64,000 nucleotides of DNA, taken from the NCBI RefSeq assembly GCF_910594005.1, contig NC_057826.1, positions 22,105,501-22,169,500 on the forward strand. The letters run 5' to 3'. Below, piece after piece: positions 43,960 to 55,517 of the stretch; position 1 is the first letter of the stretch, and every line of letters begins with the position of its first letter. The notes beneath the pieces are model-generated. The model was not told the origin of the DNA and ran no database searches. It saw only the letters and a list, made by a program, of their open reading frames with translations. Source of the stretch: Cervus elaphus (lineage: Eukaryota; Chordata; Mammalia; Artiodactyla; Cervidae). The translations under genes were made by a program, and so were the position numbers.

Positions 43960-44510
43960 TCATGGTAACCATCAGCCTAATAAAACCCATGGCAAAAGCC
44001 TCCACATTCTCAAACAAGACCCTGGGAATCCAAAGCTCTCTGAAGCCATAAGTGGCCAGGGCCTTGCTAAAGGCCTTGGGACGCTGGCTGATGGCTGATG
44101 AAAGGATTTTAACGCGCCACTGAAATTCTCTTTTCCAAAATAACCACTTTGAAACCTGTTAATTACAGACACGCAACCAGCCCCAGTCCCCCAATAGGAC
44201 CTGGGGCTGTACCAGGGAGAGCCCAGCTCCATGGCTGTCCGCTTCTATGGTGCTACACATGCTTTGTGTTGGGTGAATTAGCTTCAGGAAGAGAATCCAA
44301 ATTAATTAAAACCACATGGCCACTCCCCTCACCGCCCCCAGCCTCCTACCCCACCTCCCTCCCCTGGAGACAGAGGCCAGTTCAGTCTAATTTGGTCCAG
44401 TGTTTTTGTTTCCTAAAATCTGTCTTGGGCTCTGGGCCATTAATAGGTTGCAGCTGATTTTAATCTACATGAATCAGAGACCTGGCTTCTTGGGCTTTAA
44501 GGAGATTACA
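43960..44510. promoter_or_regulatory. Candidate conserved noncoding island with homeodomain-type sites
   Basis: Repeat-free, rich in intact A/T core motifs: TAATTA (44160-44165), TTAATTAA (44302-44309), 'gccattaatagg' near 44437 and 'gattttaatctacatgaatc' near 44455. The clustering resembles developmental enhancers. No alignment or assay supports this here. Confidence 0.25.
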
Positions 44511-44834
44511 AATTGTGTGTCCCACAAACGGGATGGAAGGGAAAGGCCCTAGGTGGGGAGGGGTAAGGGAGCAGATCCTGAAAGGCACACAAATGCTGCT
44601 CTCCATTATGGGGGTGGGTTTGAATGAGCCTGTGGTCTCTCAAAGCTGGGGGAGGGGAGTGAAGAGGAGGACTTGAGGGTCTTGCTGCTCTGACCCTGCG
44701 GCAGGAACACATAACCTGGGCCTGTGAAAACAGTGTTCAAATCAAAGATCTGGATGGACAGAGAGATCCCTACTCACTCATCTTCAACAGGTTAATTTCC
44801 CAAGTGTTTGCTGGATATCTACCATGAGCTAAAG
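44511..44834. other. Single-copy stretch, no gene seen
   Basis: No recognised repeat or exon. Confidence 0.4.
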
Positions 44835-45038
44835 CAGGGGTCAGCAAACTACAGCCCAGGGATCAGATTGGGTCCACAGTCTGACTGTGTAAATAAACTT
44901 TAATCGGAAGAAAGCCATGCCCACTTGTTTATATATTTTCTATGGCTCCTTTAGTGACTAAAGGAGCAGAGATGGTATGGTTTGCAAAGCTGAAAATATT
45001 TGCTATGTGCCCCTCATAGTAAAAGTTTGCTGACCCCT
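44835..45038. mobile_element. MER3-like hAT element, complete
   Basis: Near-complete short element between 'ggggtcagcaaactacagcc' and 'aaaagtttgctgacccct'. These ends are inverted repeats of one another ('ggggtcagcaaact' versus 'agtttgctgacccct'). Interior 'gccatgcccacttgtttata' and 'tatggctcctttagtgacta' match the copy at 11.3-11.7 kb. Confidence 0.78.
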
Positions 45039-45667
45039 CAGCTGGAGAACTACAGGGCAGCCATTCCACTCGTAGGACAGGAAGAGACAGATTTAGGATC
45101 CACTTAGTTCCCACACCATACCAGGCTCCTTGCAAATACTGCTTTCTAGGGAAGTGTCTTTATGCTCACTTAACCAATGGCAACAGGGAACACTAAGGCT
45201 AACAATTTGGCCACTCATTTATGGGTTCAAAGCACTTGCCCTGACAACACTATACTTCCATTTCACAGGTGAAGACACTTCTACCCAAGGAACGATGTTA
45301 CCTTGGGCTGCAGTGGCTGTGATCTGGAATACCCCCTCCCCCTCCTCCCTTCCCCCTAATCTTTTTGGTTATACTGGGCCTTGATCAGAATCACAGCTCA
45401 ACAGGCTGCCATATTAGCTTGCACAGAAGGTCAACTCTCTGTAAAGACCTCCAGCGAACAGGATCTGAGAATTCCTGTAAAGAATAATGATCTGTACTTC
45501 ACATCTCCATCTCCACTGCTGTCCCCAGGTCCCTCTTCCTTGGCAAGCTTCTCCTTCAACTTTAGGTAGTATCTCAAAGGAATGCAGAATTCACTAAGGG
45601 GTCATGGGTCACAATCTTTAGAGTCCTGCTGTGGTTTAGAAGTCTCCCAGTTCACTGCATGCTAAAT
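45039..45667. other. Single-copy stretch, no gene seen
   Basis: No recognised element. Confidence 0.4.
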
Positions 45668-45885
45668 GAGTACTAAGTCCCTTCAGTTGTGTCCAACTCT
45701 TTTCGACCCTATAGACTGTAATCCACCAGGCTCCTCTCTCCATGGGATCCTCCAGGCAAAATACTAGAATAGGCTGCCATGCCCTCCTCCAGGGGATCTT
45801 CCTAACCAAGGAATCAAACTGGAGTCTCTTGAGTCTTTTGCATTGGCAGGCAGGTTCTTTACTACTAGAGCCAACTGGAAGTACC
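45668..45885 (-). mobile_element. Bov-tA SINE, diverged
   Basis: Reverse-complement Bov-tA ('gtactaagtcccttcagttg' to 'ctagagccaactggaagtac') with more substitutions than the other copies. Confidence 0.88.
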
Positions 45886-47588
45886 CTCCCAGCTTACTAG
45901 AGATTGTGAATTGCCTGAGGATGATGGATGGGCTCCAACTGAGCCAGGATGAAGTATAAAGCAAATTCCTATCATCATGAACAACTGAAATCCCAAGTTG
46001 AACCAGAGTAAAGCCTGGGAAATGCCCCCATCAGCATCTTTGGGTCCCACCATCACAGGGACTCTGTGCTCAGGAAGAGCCTTAAGCAGGGCTTAGATAT
46101 TGGCTTGATAAAGGATAAGGTATGGTCCTCTGGCTTCCACCTTTTGGTGAGCCTCCTAGCACATTCCCTGGTTGGTACTCTTCACTTCCACCAGCACCAA
46201 GAGTTGTGGGTGTAATCCTCCAAGTTGTGCTTTGCCTAGACTTGGTCTCCTGATAGGGTTGGGCTCTTTGCTCCCTGGAGCCCAACAGCTGGGAGACTTT
46301 TGTTACTGCTTCCCTCTTCTCTAAACTAGAGAAAGAACAGAGAGGGGCTCATGACTGTCACATGGATATATCAGGAAACCATGCAGGATACCTGATCTAG
46401 CAAGGTCCTGAGCTGGGCTGATGAGCGAGTGATATTGGCTCTGTTGTCTCTGGTCATGGCTTCATGACCCTTGAACGGAATGGAATGCACCATGGTTAAT
46501 TAGCGGCCACTGAAAGTTTGTTACAAGCTGGGTGCCACATGGATGAACACTCTGGCAAGACAGACTGAGAAAGTTGCACGCCAAGGAGTTTGTAGAGTAC
46601 AGTGTCTTCCCACGTTGAGGTGTTCAGGAATGCCTGCCCACATGCACACCATGAGGTGGTGGTGCAAACTCCTCAACTGGGCTGTGGGTGCCAGCCCGAG
46701 GACCCTCTGTGATCTGGGGTCCCCATGCAAAGAACAGAGTGCTGAAGTTAGGCACTACCCTCTGTGCCACCAAAGCTGAGTCAGAATAAAGCCGAGTGAA
46801 AAAGCTCATAAACAGGTTCTGGAGCTGGGCTCCCAAACTGAAGCTCAGAGTGAAGCCAGACAGCAGAGCTTAAAAACGCATAAACACAAAAGAACGCCCT
46901 GCTGCTATTGGCTGAGCAGATTGGGTGCTAAAATGGCTTCAGAGCAATGATGCAGGATGGCATTAATTTTAAGAGTTGAGTTCAATCATCTTCCCTTTCA
47001 AGCCTATAAAGGTGGGAACCATGGATTTTAAAACTGAAAATTGATTTCACTGCTCCTTCAAAAGGCATGGGCAGTGACTGCCCTCCCTTCCCCATCCTCT
47101 CGAAATACACTGTCCCTTGACTCACCTCTGACACCTGGAGCTTTTGCTCTCAATCACATTTTGTGTCCTGTATAAACAAGGGCTGGTAACTAGTACAGGA
47201 AATGAGCTTCACAAGCATTGAATGTGTACCAACCTGTGGTATGGGCAGTTGCCAGATTTTTTCTGAGAATTTTCAAAACTCGCAAAACTTTCTCTCAGCT
47301 TCCCCTCGGCACACTTGAATGCACACACACCCGCCATGAGTGCTCGCACACCCGAATGCAGAATTTCCCCTCAGTTTCCCCCGACACACACAAACGGAGA
47401 TGTGTGTTCACACACAGCTGCCCTCCCATTCTCAGAACTTCCCCTTGCTTCTCCCCATCTAGAAATCTGAGCAGCTAGGCGTGTGGGGGCTCCCTGTCAC
47501 CCTCTCAGACACACGTGAAGCTTTTTGCTCACTCAGCATACCCCCGGCACGTAGGAATTCAGAGCCAAGTGTGTTTAGGTTCCCATGT

Positions 47589-47590
<2 letters not shown>
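45886..47590. other. No gene seen; CA-rich imperfect repeats at right
   Basis: 47300-47450 contains repeated 'cacacac' and 'ttcccctc' words in a loose periodic arrangement. 46500-46900 holds opposed open frames without domains; it might be an undetermined LTR but nothing allows a call. Confidence 0.35.

Positions 47591-47623
<33 letters not shown>
47591..47623. repeat. (AC)n microsatellite
   Basis: About 16 AC units. It underlies the His/Thr-rich and Cys/Val-rich frames at 47459-47861. Confidence 0.97.
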
Positions 47624-47626
<3 letters not shown>

Positions 47627-47929
47627 CCACATTCCAACAGGCTCAGTCATACATTTGACAGGCCTGGGTCTGCTTGCCATTGTTTCCCCTCTGCCTCTAA
47701 TGGGACATTCATGTAACAGAGAGCTTTGCCATCTGTTTTGGCGCATTTGCCCTGAGCCTGAGTGCTGGGAAGGTGGCTTTTTAAAAGTACGTGTGACAGT
47801 AGAGCCAAAAGCAGGGACAAAGGCGGCCCTCCCGATTTCCTGCCCGAGTTTCATGTGCTAATAAGCAGGGTTAGAGAATTTCTTTACTTGCTGCTCTGTC
47901 TGAAACCAGGCTGGGAGGATGGAGGCTCA

Positions 47930-48070
47930 GCTGAGGAATTTCCACAAATATTATTGTCAGAGGGTGCAAAAACCACAAAGCTACTTTATTACAAATGCAG
48001 CGTGATGAACCCTGGGTTAATTTTAATCACCTTTTAGGTCTTCTGCACCAACCTGTGCTGGCAGTTTTGC
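47930..48070. promoter_or_regulatory. Candidate conserved noncoding island
   Basis: 'gtgcaaaaaccacaaagct', 'gcagcgtgatgaaccctggg' and 'ttaattttaatcacctttt' form a compact repeat-free block. Inference only. Confidence 0.18.
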
Positions 48071-48878
48071 CTTGCTTGGTCCTGATATGGCTGGAAACCT
48101 AGCCATGGTCCTTGACCACAAGAGAGAGGATCTCTGGGCGTGTCCAGGTGGGGGAGTGAAGGATGACCCTGTCCAGGATGGGGCAGGACTGACTCATAAA
48201 TGTCCACCTAACTACCAGCTCAGGGTCCTGCTTTGCCACCTCTTGTTATTCTAGGCCCAGGCTGCCTGAATAATGGCAAACCGTGTCCTCTGAGGGCCTG
48301 GGCAGAAAGCACCAGCCACACGGGCAGAGACTAATTTGGGTAGAAACTAAAGGAGATGAAAACGGGCCCCAAGTGACCATGCCTGTTCTGGGAACTTTGG
48401 TGCATTGGGAGGGCTGGATTTCCCTGCCCACCCCCCACCTCCCACAGCAGTAAATGTTGCACGACCTATGTATACACATTGACACTGTCTCTGCATTGAC
48501 CACAGGACCTGCTAACATACAAGTTCATTTTTTATTTCCAAGAGCCTGAGGGACTTCAGGCACCTGGGAAACTAACCCGACTTGCTCATGTCGTGGGTCT
48601 GGATAGAGCAGATGCTTGCCACTGTGTCAGTCACACACCACAGTTTATTCATGGTTTACACAAGTGGGGCTGTGACAGATGTCCCACTGTGCTCCACTGA
48701 ACACTGGCAAGGAGATGGCTGGAGTACCTGTACTTTGTCCTCAGTCATTGCTGTAAACACCACCCCACCCTCCTCTGCAGCAGAGTCCTTTCTTCAAATA
48801 AAATCTTACTAGAAAGCCCAGTGTGCAACAGTGATAAAAGCAGAGTTGCTCTGGTTGCAAAGGAAAGGGATGAACTAG
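48071..48878. other. Single-copy stretch, no gene seen
   Basis: No recognised element. Confidence 0.4.
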
Positions 48879-48918
48879 TTGTGTGTGTGTGTGTGTGTGT
48901 GCATGTGCGTGCGTGTGC
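48879..48918. repeat. (TG)n compound microsatellite
   Basis: About 10 TG units, then 'gcatgtgcgtgcgtgtgcag'. Confidence 0.95.
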
Positions 48919-49025
48919 AGCAGGTGGATGGGGGTCCCCATCCCTTCTAGTTTCATCCTGAACCTTCCCCCTTCAGGGGCTCTCTGAGGGATTCCTTGGA
49001 TCCAAGTTTGAAAACCACTATCACG

Positions 49026-49292
49026 ACCCTGAATATTCATTGGAAGGACAGATGCTGAAGCTCCAACACTTTGGCCACCTGATGTGAAGAGCCAACTCAT
49101 CGGAAAAGATCCTGATGCTGGGAAAGATTGAAGGCAGGAGGAAAAAGGGGCGACAGAGGACAAGATGGTTCGATAACATCACAAACTCAGTGGACACGAG
49201 TTTGAGCAAACTCTGGGAAACAGTGAAAGATAGGGAAGCCTGGAGTGCGGCAGTTCATGGCGTCGTAGAGTTGGATACGACTGAACAACATC
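49026..49292 (+). mobile_element. BovB LINE 3' fragment
   Basis: From 'ctgaatattcattggaagga' to 'gttggatacgactgaacaac'. It encodes a decayed tail of the RT C-terminus ('MLGKIEGRRKKGRQRTRWFD', 49115-). The flanks share only 'atcac', so the target duplication is short or decayed. Confidence 0.92.
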
Positions 49293-49595
49293 ACAATGCA
49301 GGCAGGCCTCTTCTCATAAGAGTTGTTGAACTTTAGTAACCAAGAAAACACACAATGTAAAGAACTGCTAGAAATTTGACAACCCTTTTAAATTAACTTG
49401 AAGTTTGCATACTGTTGATTCAGGCTGTAGCCCCTGTTTGGTGTAGGATACGCAGTGAGGAACCCCTTGTTGAAACTCCATGGCCCCCACAGGTCTGCAG
49501 CTCACAAATTTTGGGGGAATCCCTGCACAGAAATTACGCGAGGAGCAAGACATAAGAATTGGGGTCCTAGAAGGAGTCACACAATGACAGGGGCC
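49293..49595. other. Unassigned stretch left of the duplicated block
   Basis: Not shared with the 60.3-kb copy of the duplication. No repeat or gene recognised. Confidence 0.35.
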
Positions 49596-50042
49596 CCAAG
49601 GAGGGAAGCAACTTACAGTGGGAGAAAGGGGGTGTCCCTGGGGGTAGACTGATGCCCTTGTCAGTGGCAGAACTTAGTATCTGGTGCACCATCTTCAGAG
49701 ATCCCACCACTGGTGGCTTCAGCCAGGGGCGCTTGGAACATTGCCTACAGGCTCTCTGCTTCTTAAAGTTACTGGGGGATGCACCTGGCATTTCATGGAC
49801 GAGGCAGGAAGGACAAAGTCCCCTAGTACACATGACAGTCCCACACAACTGAAGAACTACTCCAGCCTTTTACTAATAGCAGGCATGGCTTTCAGCAATA
49901 GTGAAGAAAGAAATATCCAGCTAAGAGTGGGTTATGGAAAGCACAGTGAACATGTGAGTTACAAATGATTTCTGTTTATACAAAAAGATGACATGATTGG
50001 AGCTTTTCCCTAGTGTGGCCAGAGTGGAAATGGAATGTTAGG
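49596..50042 (+). repeat. Dispersed duplication, copy A
   Basis: About 443 bp, alignable end to end with 60348-60794 in the same orientation, with roughly 20 differences by hand count (about 95% identity), including a perfect match of more than 100 bp around 49860-49970. It contains an older MER5-like segment at about 49724-49855 ('cttggaacattgcctacagg', 'acatgacagtcccacacaac'). A BovB abuts its right end. Confidence 0.93.
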
Positions 50043-50343
50043 TCAGTTCAGTCGCTCAGTCGTGTCCGACTCTTTGCATCTCCATAGACTGCAGCATGCC
50101 AGGCTTCCCTGTCCATCACCAACTCCTGGAGCTTGCTCAAACTCATGTCCATTGAGTTGGTGATACCATCCAACCATCTAATCCACTGTCATCCCCTTCT
50201 TCTCCTGCCGTCAGTCTTTCCCAGCATCAGGGTCTTTTCCAATGAGTCAGTTCTTCTCATCAGGTGGCCAAAGTATTGGAGTTTCAGCTTCAGCATCAGT
50301 CCTTCCAATGAATATTCAGGACTGATTTCCTTTAGGATGGACT
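50043..50343 (-). mobile_element. BovB LINE 3' fragment abutting duplication copy A
   Basis: Reverse-complement BovB from 'cagttcagtcgctcagtcgt' to 'tttcctttaggatggact'. 'atgtta' occurs just left (50035-50040) and right (50344-50349) and could be the remains of the target duplication. Confidence 0.94.
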
Positions 50344-50349
50344 ATGTTA

Positions 50350-52169
50350 TTAACGCCAAGAAATGACATGACTGGATATGAACCAGCAAAGGGGGGGTGA
50401 CTCTTTTGCAATTAGGTCCCCTTTCCCTTTTCCAGCTGTCTGAGCTTCAACAGCCCCTGTGTCCAGCAGGCCTTCCTGGATGAGTGTCAGCCCACATGCC
50501 ATTCTCCCATCTTCATCTTCAGAGGTGCTTATTGTCTGGTGAGTGGCCCATCCCAGGACTGTGAGCACCAATGATGGACACGAGCCTAAGTTAAAGAGCA
50601 CAGGCCTAAGTTAAAGAATGGGCCTACGGGTGAACAAAGGGGGATCTGCACTATGTTCGGGTCAAAGTGAGGCCTCCTTCCTCAACTGTGCCCCCCTCAT
50701 TCCTAGACCCTCCAAACCTCTCAAAGAAGAACCTGGCTTTAATTGCCGAGTCAGGAGACACAGCTAAAGGTAGCACCTCATACAGGTTTGAGGAATGAGG
50801 CTGTGCTCCCAGTTCAGCTCTGTACTTCGTTTGCTTTACGGAGAACTAGTGCTTTCAGTACTCAAGACTGCCCACACCTCACATGAGGACCACTGTCCAC
50901 ACATGTCCACCACTTCCAGACAGGGCCATGGGGATGAGGACACAATGAGAGCCTGTGAAGGCTTTGGCTTCTTGGAAGAAAGCCGACCCAGTGAGGTTTT
51001 ATTATCTACCTACTCTGCTTTTGACTGACCAGTTCCCTCTGGCTTTGCTTTGGCAGTCGGCAGGGGCGGGGTCAGTGTCAACTTTATTAGGGAGTATTTC
51101 CAAAAAGGCCTTCTTGTACCCCAGAGCAGGATTTTATTGGTATCTTTGAGAATTTCTTTCCATAACCCAGACCCTGTAAGGATGCCTCTTGGTCAGGGTG
51201 AAAGAGGCCTGCGTGTGTTCAGCTGGTAGCATCAACAAACACATGCCTAACCCTGGGAGGCAGGGCAGGGCTGGAAACAGCAGGGAAGGTTACGAACTTT
51301 GGAGCCAGGCCATCTGAGACTGAGTTCTGGCTCTGCAGTTTCATGTATATCCTAGGAGAGCCTCGGTTACCTTTTGGGATCTCGGTTTTGCTGCTTGTAA
51401 AACGGAGGTAATCCCAATCATCTCAAAGGCAAAGTAATAAAAAGGTATAGATCTCCTAGTGGGTAGTGGGTGGGTGATCAGTAACTCCCAACTGTCTCCC
51501 CTCTTTAGGATCCAGCCTCTGGAGAAGTCGGGAGAGGAGATGCTGCTGTCCTACATTCTGTTTCTTCTCCCTGAGGCCCTCTGTCTAGTCCTCATTCATC
51601 CATTGTGGAAAGAATGCCAGCTGGTTAAACCAGAGTTTCTGGAACTTTCTCACCTCAGTTTCCCCCAGCACTGCTGGGCAACTACTTCCTCCACACACTC
51701 CCTCTTTGCCCCCGAAACCTACAAGGCCTCCATATGACTGTCCTCCTCCAACGCCCCCCCAACTTCAAACCCATCCCCAAAAAGGAGAAGAAAAAATCCT
51801 TCTCAGTCTTTCGAGAAGAAGACAGTAGAGATGGTTTTGCTCTGCTGCACCCGGCTTCAGAAAAGATCAAACTATGGGTTCTGTGAAGTGCTGGTTCTCC
51901 AAAGGGAAGAACCAGGAGGCCAGGCAGAGTGGGCTGAGGCTGTCCCAGAGGGACCAATCCAGGCAGGACCGACAGGGCTACCCTCATCCCGGATCCACCT
52001 AGTAGATGCCCCCAGAACACTCCCTGGCAGAATGTCCCCATCCAGTCTGACAGAAGTACACGAAAGGCATCTACATAGGGCCCTGCCCCACCCTGATGAG
52101 GCTTCTTGCTGTTTCTCAGTTGCCAGGGAGGAGAGCGGATGCAAGGAAACCCTCGAACAGGCACCACGG
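50350..52169. other. Single-copy stretch, no gene seen
   Basis: Opposed frames at 51682-52265 (up to 164 codons) lie in moderately GC-rich DNA without domains. A weak MIR-like motif occurs near 51300-51430. Confidence 0.4.
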
Positions 52170-52480
52170 AGGCCAATGCACTTTAAATTAAGCTTCCAAT
52201 GTTTACAAGAGGCCGGGCTTCCCACAATTCCCTCGGTGCACGGAGCTTTGAGGTGGTGTGTTTAGCCTGTTTGTTCTTTTAGAAATGCGCCTGGGAAGCT
52301 GGCAGCTATTTGTTTCCGAAAGGTGGGCGCTCATCAGGTGGGTGGTCTTTGCATATTCTGTATGCTTTGCTTCCCTTCCTCTTCTTTTCAGGACCGCTGA
52401 GGGGTTTACTTTCCCCAGCCCACAGCGCTCGGAGGTTTGGCTGCAGAGCGCATCTGTGCTGGGTTTTCCCACAGGCCCCT
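52170..52480. promoter_or_regulatory. Candidate conserved noncoding island at edge of GC-rich region
   Basis: 'cactttaaattaagcttcca', 'agctatttgtttccgaaagg' and 'gggcgctcatcaggtgg' form a repeat-free block next to a CpG-richer stretch. Inference only. Confidence 0.2.
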
Positions 52481-53192
52481 GCGAAGGCGGCCCGGTTGTC
52501 TTCAGAAAGCCCTGGGCGGCCCCGTGCGGATGGTGGGGGGGAGTGGGGCTGCAGCTGTGGGCTTCCTCCCTTCTGCAGGAGGCTTTGATCAGGTTTTGCG
52601 GGGGCTGCAGGCAGCCTGACCTCCCATCTCCAGCGTCTCTCAGGTGGAAAGTTCTGTTCAGCCTGTCTGTGGCTTCAAAGGCTGTCCCTCCTTCGGGCCG
52701 GGCTGGGACTGATAATGGTTCTCGTTTTGTTGTGATCTCCCAGCAGCCCCCAGCTTTCCATTGACAGGCTTCTGCCTGTTTGCTTGGGCTGCTCTGGCTG
52801 AACTCAAACCACCTTTCTGGTTGAGGAAACACATTGACATCCTCTCCCGTTGAGGCTCCTTTGATGGCGCAGATATGGCCGCCAGCCCAGACAAAGGTGA
52901 CCGAGCCCGCTAAGCCGGGCACCCGGGGAATCGGACCCTGGCACTGGGCAGAGCAGAACGTCTGAGGGGCCAAGGACTCCCCGAGCCCCTTGGGTCCGTG
53001 AGGAGGAACCCTCGGCTCCGCCCTTCCTGTCTCCTCTGTCCGGGGCTGAAGGAAGGTGATGCTTTCTGCTCCAGTTCCCCGCAGGAATCCAGTCGTGGGG
53101 CCTGAAGGTGCACACCACCCCATGAACACAGGCAGAGCAGAGGAAAGGCCACAAATCCTGGAGCTGACTATGTTTCCTGAGAACCCGAGCAA
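52203..53192 (-). other. Longest open frame in the window (329 codons), coding status doubtful
   Basis: No family recognised. The frame has an ATG and stop, is rich in Arg, Pro, Ser and Thr, has scattered cysteines, and shows no signal peptide, membrane segment or repeat. It coincides with GC-rich, CpG-containing DNA in which stop codons are rare. Opposing frames of 168 and 92 codons and same-strand frames of 116 and 80 codons occupy the same bases, which argues for composition rather than coding. No poly(A) signal, Kozak context or splice pair could be tied to it. It could be part of a ruminant-specific transcript. Confidence 0.12.
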
Positions 53193-53600
53193 TTCACTGT
53201 CTGAGCCGTAGGCACTAGGCCAGCCAAGCTCGGGAAGTGCCTTTTCTGGCCTATTATTTCCAAGGGTTGTGGCCCTACAGCTTCAGTTCTCAGCCCCAGG
53301 GGTAAACAACAGCTAATGCATCCACTCCAGGGTCCACTTCCGGCTCCCCCACCTCCCCAATGCCGCTGACCCTGGGCTTCGCCTCCCAGGGCTGGGCTGG
53401 CCGGGGTGAGAGGACCAGGGCTGGATGACCACGGCGGCCGTCAGCGGGTTCCGATGGGGGTGCTGCCTCACTGAGGGCCGTGCGCCTCACCTTGAAGATG
53501 AGGTTAGCCTGCACACTGCCCTTCAGTTTCCTCATATTTAACACGAGGGTGGCCAAGGGCAACAGGAGCGGTCAGGAGAGCATCCTTCTTCCCCAGCCTG
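52300..53600. other. GC- and CpG-richer stretch
   Basis: CpG dinucleotides are visibly more frequent here than elsewhere in the window (for example 'gaaggcggcccggttg', 'gagcccgctaagccgggc', 'ccacggcggccgtcagcgg'). It could be a weak CpG island or a GC-biased patch. No transcription start signal identified. Confidence 0.45.
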
Positions 53601-54236
53601 ATAGCACAGAGCTCTTCCTTCCTTTTGATCGTACTCAAAACAACTCCCGCAATAGAACAATGAGCCTGGGAGGAGGCCGGGGAATTTATTATGCTGCTGT
53701 CCTGCGGCTCAGCCTTGCCTGACTTTATCTCGCACAGAGGTCTGCCTGGGAGGAAATCTGGTAGGTCCTTGGGTCATCTCTGGGCTCCAGCTCTCTCTCC
53801 AATCCAAAGCGCTGGAAGTACGGGGAAGCAGCTGCCGTGTTAGCCATGGACCTGCCTAAGCCACAGCCAGCGGGGGATTGGTGTAGACCACCTAAACGTC
53901 TGACGGGGACTCTGGGAAAGGCACGGGGACTCCAGCCAGACAAGAGGGGGTCCCAGATGTGCTGGGCTGCTCAGGACAGGGCTTATCTAGAGCATCTCTC
54001 AGCTGGTTCCCTCTCTTCTTTGTCTTGGCTGGGAAGGGGGTGATGTGGATATGTTCTTTGTGTGTGTGACTGTCCATCCAGTCTCTCACTTGGCAGAAGC
54101 CACTTGGCTAGAGGTTTCGTCTCTTTCTCCAGCAAAGTGAGAGAGAAGAAAGGCTCAGGGCCTTGGGGCCAAGAGGACCAAGATGGGTCTCAGTTGTGAC
54201 TATATTTCTTCCCAATGTGGATATTTTGCTAAACCT
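53601..54236. other. Single-copy stretch, no gene seen
   Basis: No recognised element. Confidence 0.4.
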
Positions 54237-54248
54237 CTACTGGTAGCA

Positions 54249-54462
54249 GGGCTTCCCAGGTGGTGCTAGTGGTAAAGAACCCACCTGCCAATGCAGGAGA
54301 CATAGAGACGCAAGTTCGATCTCTGGATTGGGACGAACCCTTGGAGGAGGACATGGCAACCCACTCCAGTACTCTTGCCTGGAGTATCCCATGGACAGAG
54401 GAGCTACAGTCCATGGGGTCATGAAGAGTTGGGCATGACTGAGTACACATGCACGCACCATG
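54249..54462 (+). mobile_element. Bov-tA SINE
   Basis: Head 'gggcttcccaggtggtgcta', body 'ggacatggcaacccactcca', tail 'gagtacacatgcacgcacc'. Flanks 'ctactggtagca' (54237-54248) and 'ctactgtaagca' (54463-54474) match at 10 of 12. Confidence 0.93.
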
Positions 54463-54634
54463 CTACTGTAAGCAGAGTCCAAACAGGTTCTCTCATCAAA
54501 CTTAATCTGTCATCCATCACCCAGCTGTAGTGCCAGTGCTGCTAATATTCAGAAAATAAACAAACCCCCTTCCATCATCCAGCTGAATGCTGTGGGATGT
54601 TATGGGAATCTGGACCCACTGTCTTTGTGGAGCT

Positions 54635-54865
54635 TGAGCCTTTTGTAGTGTTGTGGATCGAGCATAGGTAGACATGGGCTCACTCAATGAATGACCTTGA
54701 ACAAGCTACAGGACCTCTCAGAACCTCAGTCTCCTCACCTAGAAGATGGGGATGGATGTGAATGCTAATCTTGTGGGATTATTTTGAGGATTAAACAAGA
54801 TAATGTATATAAACGTATCTAGTATGTATTCAACATTCTAGGAGTGTGGTTATTCCTGTTACCAC
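54635..54865 (+). mobile_element. MIR SINE
   Basis: 'aacctcagtctcctcaccta', 'gaagatggggatggatg', 'ttattttgaggattaaacaa', 'gtatgtattcaacattctag' in MIR order. Confidence 0.75.
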
Positions 54866-55119
54866 CGTTCAAAACAGGTAGGGAGTATCTCATCTGACCT
54901 CCTTAGATTTTGAGTAACTTCTTCAAGTGAGATGTGAGCCCTGCGCCCAGCTGTGAGGACCAGGCATGTGAGGAACAGAAGAGGAAATGAACCTGAAGCT
55001 TAAAGTTAGCAAAGTTCACCTCAGTCACCAGCAGCAGACCCAGGACTGAACTTGGTTTTCCAGACTTCCAGACTCTCCAGCTCTGCAGTCCCTAATTCTC
55101 TCTGTGCATCTCCCCTGGA

Positions 55120-55517
55120 TTAGCTGCACCAAGTGATCACAAGCCTTGTGGCTTAAACAACAGAACTTTATTCTTTCACAGTTCTGGAGGCCAGAAGTCC
55201 AAAGTCAAGGTGTTGGCAGGGTCGCGTTCTTCCCCAGGGGAGGACGTATCCTTGGCTCTGCCAGCTTCAGGTGGCTCCAGATGCTCCTTGGCCTGTGGCG
55301 GCATCACTCCAGTCTGCCGTGGTCATGTGGCCTTCTGTTACAGGGGCAATTGTCATTGGATTTAGCCCACCACGGTAATCCAGGATGATCTCCTCTCAAG
55401 ATCCCTAACTTAATTACAGCTGCAAAGACCCGTTTTCCAGAGAAGGTCACATGCACAGGTTCCAGGGATTAGGGTGTGGACATACCTTTTCGGGGGGGAA
55501 ACCATAAGCCCACCACA
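55120..55517 (+). mobile_element. Ancient interspersed repeat (family X)
   Basis: 'cttgtggcttaaacaacaga', 'acagttctggaggccagaag', 'caaagtcaaggtgttggcag', 'aatccaggatgatctcctct', 'caggttccagggattagggt'. Same class as the copy at 27497-27980. Confidence 0.62.

Noticed and set aside
47459..47861. ORFs of 126-131 codons on both strands
   Set aside because: They read through an AC microsatellite and have complementary His/Thr and Cys/Val runs.
49684..49968. 94-codon ORF conserved between the two duplication copies
   Set aside because: Five residue changes are what the ~95% nucleotide identity predicts; the frame crosses MER5-like DNA and has no codon-level signature of selection.
49596..50042. 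Solo LTR or young transposon explaining the 443-bp pair
   Set aside because: No TG...CA ends, no target duplications, and an embedded MER5-like segment much older than the pair. Kept as a duplication pending a genome-wide search.
17930..50343. CRISPR-like array from repeated BovB/BovA words
   Set aside because: Repeats are dispersed SINE/LINE copies in both orientations with no regular spacing, in a mammalian genome.
53290..53562. Minus-strand frame with a good splice-donor look ('ttcaaggtgagg')
   Set aside because: The preceding bases look like a MIR piece ('gaggaaactgaagg'), and no acceptor or partner exon is recognisable.
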